From NCBI GenBank assembly GCA_037127315.1, contig JBBBDQ010000191.1, forward strand, positions 16,167,001 through 16,231,000: a DNA stretch of 64,000 nt, in the 5' to 3' direction. A program made the translations under genes and the position numbers. This document shows positions 63,703-64,000 of this stretch, piece after piece. This stretch comes from Ascarosepion bandense. Lineage: Eukaryota; Mollusca; Cephalopoda; Sepiida; Sepiidae. The notes under the pieces are model-generated. The model saw only the letters and a program-made list of their open reading frames with translations. It was not told the origin of the DNA and did no database searches. Numbering within the stretch: the stretch's first letter is position 1; every line of letters begins with the position of its first letter.

Positions 63703-64000
63703 AAGTTTACACTTAGAATTGTTGCTATATTACACTGATAAATATTACATAATAAATTTCTTTTAGTTACGTCGTGACGCTCACCACCAGCCGATGTTCA
63801 TGACATGTACCCCACTTGTCAGATACGCAGCTGCGTACTGGCTCTTGTATTTGGTATACAATAGTACATTCGTCTCATTTCGCGTCTTCCACTGGTTAGC
63901 GAGCTAGACTTACATACCTCGGCTTGTGCGATCGTTCTTCATTGAGTGGTTTTATAAATGTAGTCTTATGCCAAAGAGAGATTATCCACCAAATATCTAA
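63703..64000. other. No recognisable gene
   Basis: Nothing supported up to the window edge. Confidence 0.45.

Overview
The window looks like non-genic or intronic DNA from a mollusc, most likely a cephalopod close to Octopus. It is AT-rich and full of (TA)n, (CA)n and (AAT)n microsatellites. It carries about ten copies of a tRNA-derived SINE that I recognise, from memory, as the kind abundant in octopus DNA. The other mobile families are all metazoan types. I recognise no host protein-coding gene and no bacterial feature. Nearly everything that can be named is mobile-element debris, and no open frame above about 280 codons exists outside a retrotransposon.

Layout. 0.8-2.4 kb: a hairpin element with a hammerhead-ribozyme fold in each arm, next to a decayed Penelope-like element (PLE) with a GIY-YIG-like remnant. 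3.7-6.0 kb: a mariner transposase fossil, then a Tc1-type transposon with long terminal inverted repeats. 7.0-11.4 kb: a SINE, a minisatellite, a second ribozyme hairpin, a well-formed hammerhead at 9770-9828, and degenerate tandem repeats. 11.7-12.4 kb: the first of five Helitron-like elements. 16-23 kb: 3' ends of an R2-like LINE set in (AAT)n tracts, and pieces of a second LINE family. 25-29 kb: a SINE plus companion repeat, an inverted 200-bp pair, and a minisatellite split by 1.2 kb of non-repeat DNA. 30.7-34.0 kb: the longest coding relic, a LINE with apurinic-type endonuclease and reverse transcriptase, with a Helitron-like element starting inside its 3' tail. 36-41 kb: SINE, a 5S-rRNA-like sequence, Helitron and LINE relics. 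42.2-44.2 kb: a 2-kb tandem array of CTAT runs punctuated by a TGATCA-containing spacer. 45-48 kb: SINEs and a Helitron. 49.9-56.6 kb: short modules separated by (TA)n tracts, several with hammerhead folds, plus a SINE cluster. 57-64 kb: two R2-like LINE ends in tandem, another ribozyme hairpin, SINEs, a Helitron, a hAT-like remnant and a LINE 3' end.

The strongest unlabelled signal is a set of about ten short sequences that fit the hammerhead ribozyme consensus (CUGANGA, stem II, GAAA, very short stem III, NUH cleavage triplet, matching stem I). Many occur as facing pairs in hairpins beside (TA)n tracts, and the window also holds PLE relics. Hammerheads are known in PLEs, so this is best read as a PLE or retrozyme-like family in a cephalopod. 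The paired arrangement, and one pair that encloses a copy of a nearby locus, look unusual. All calls were made by eye, without database searches.
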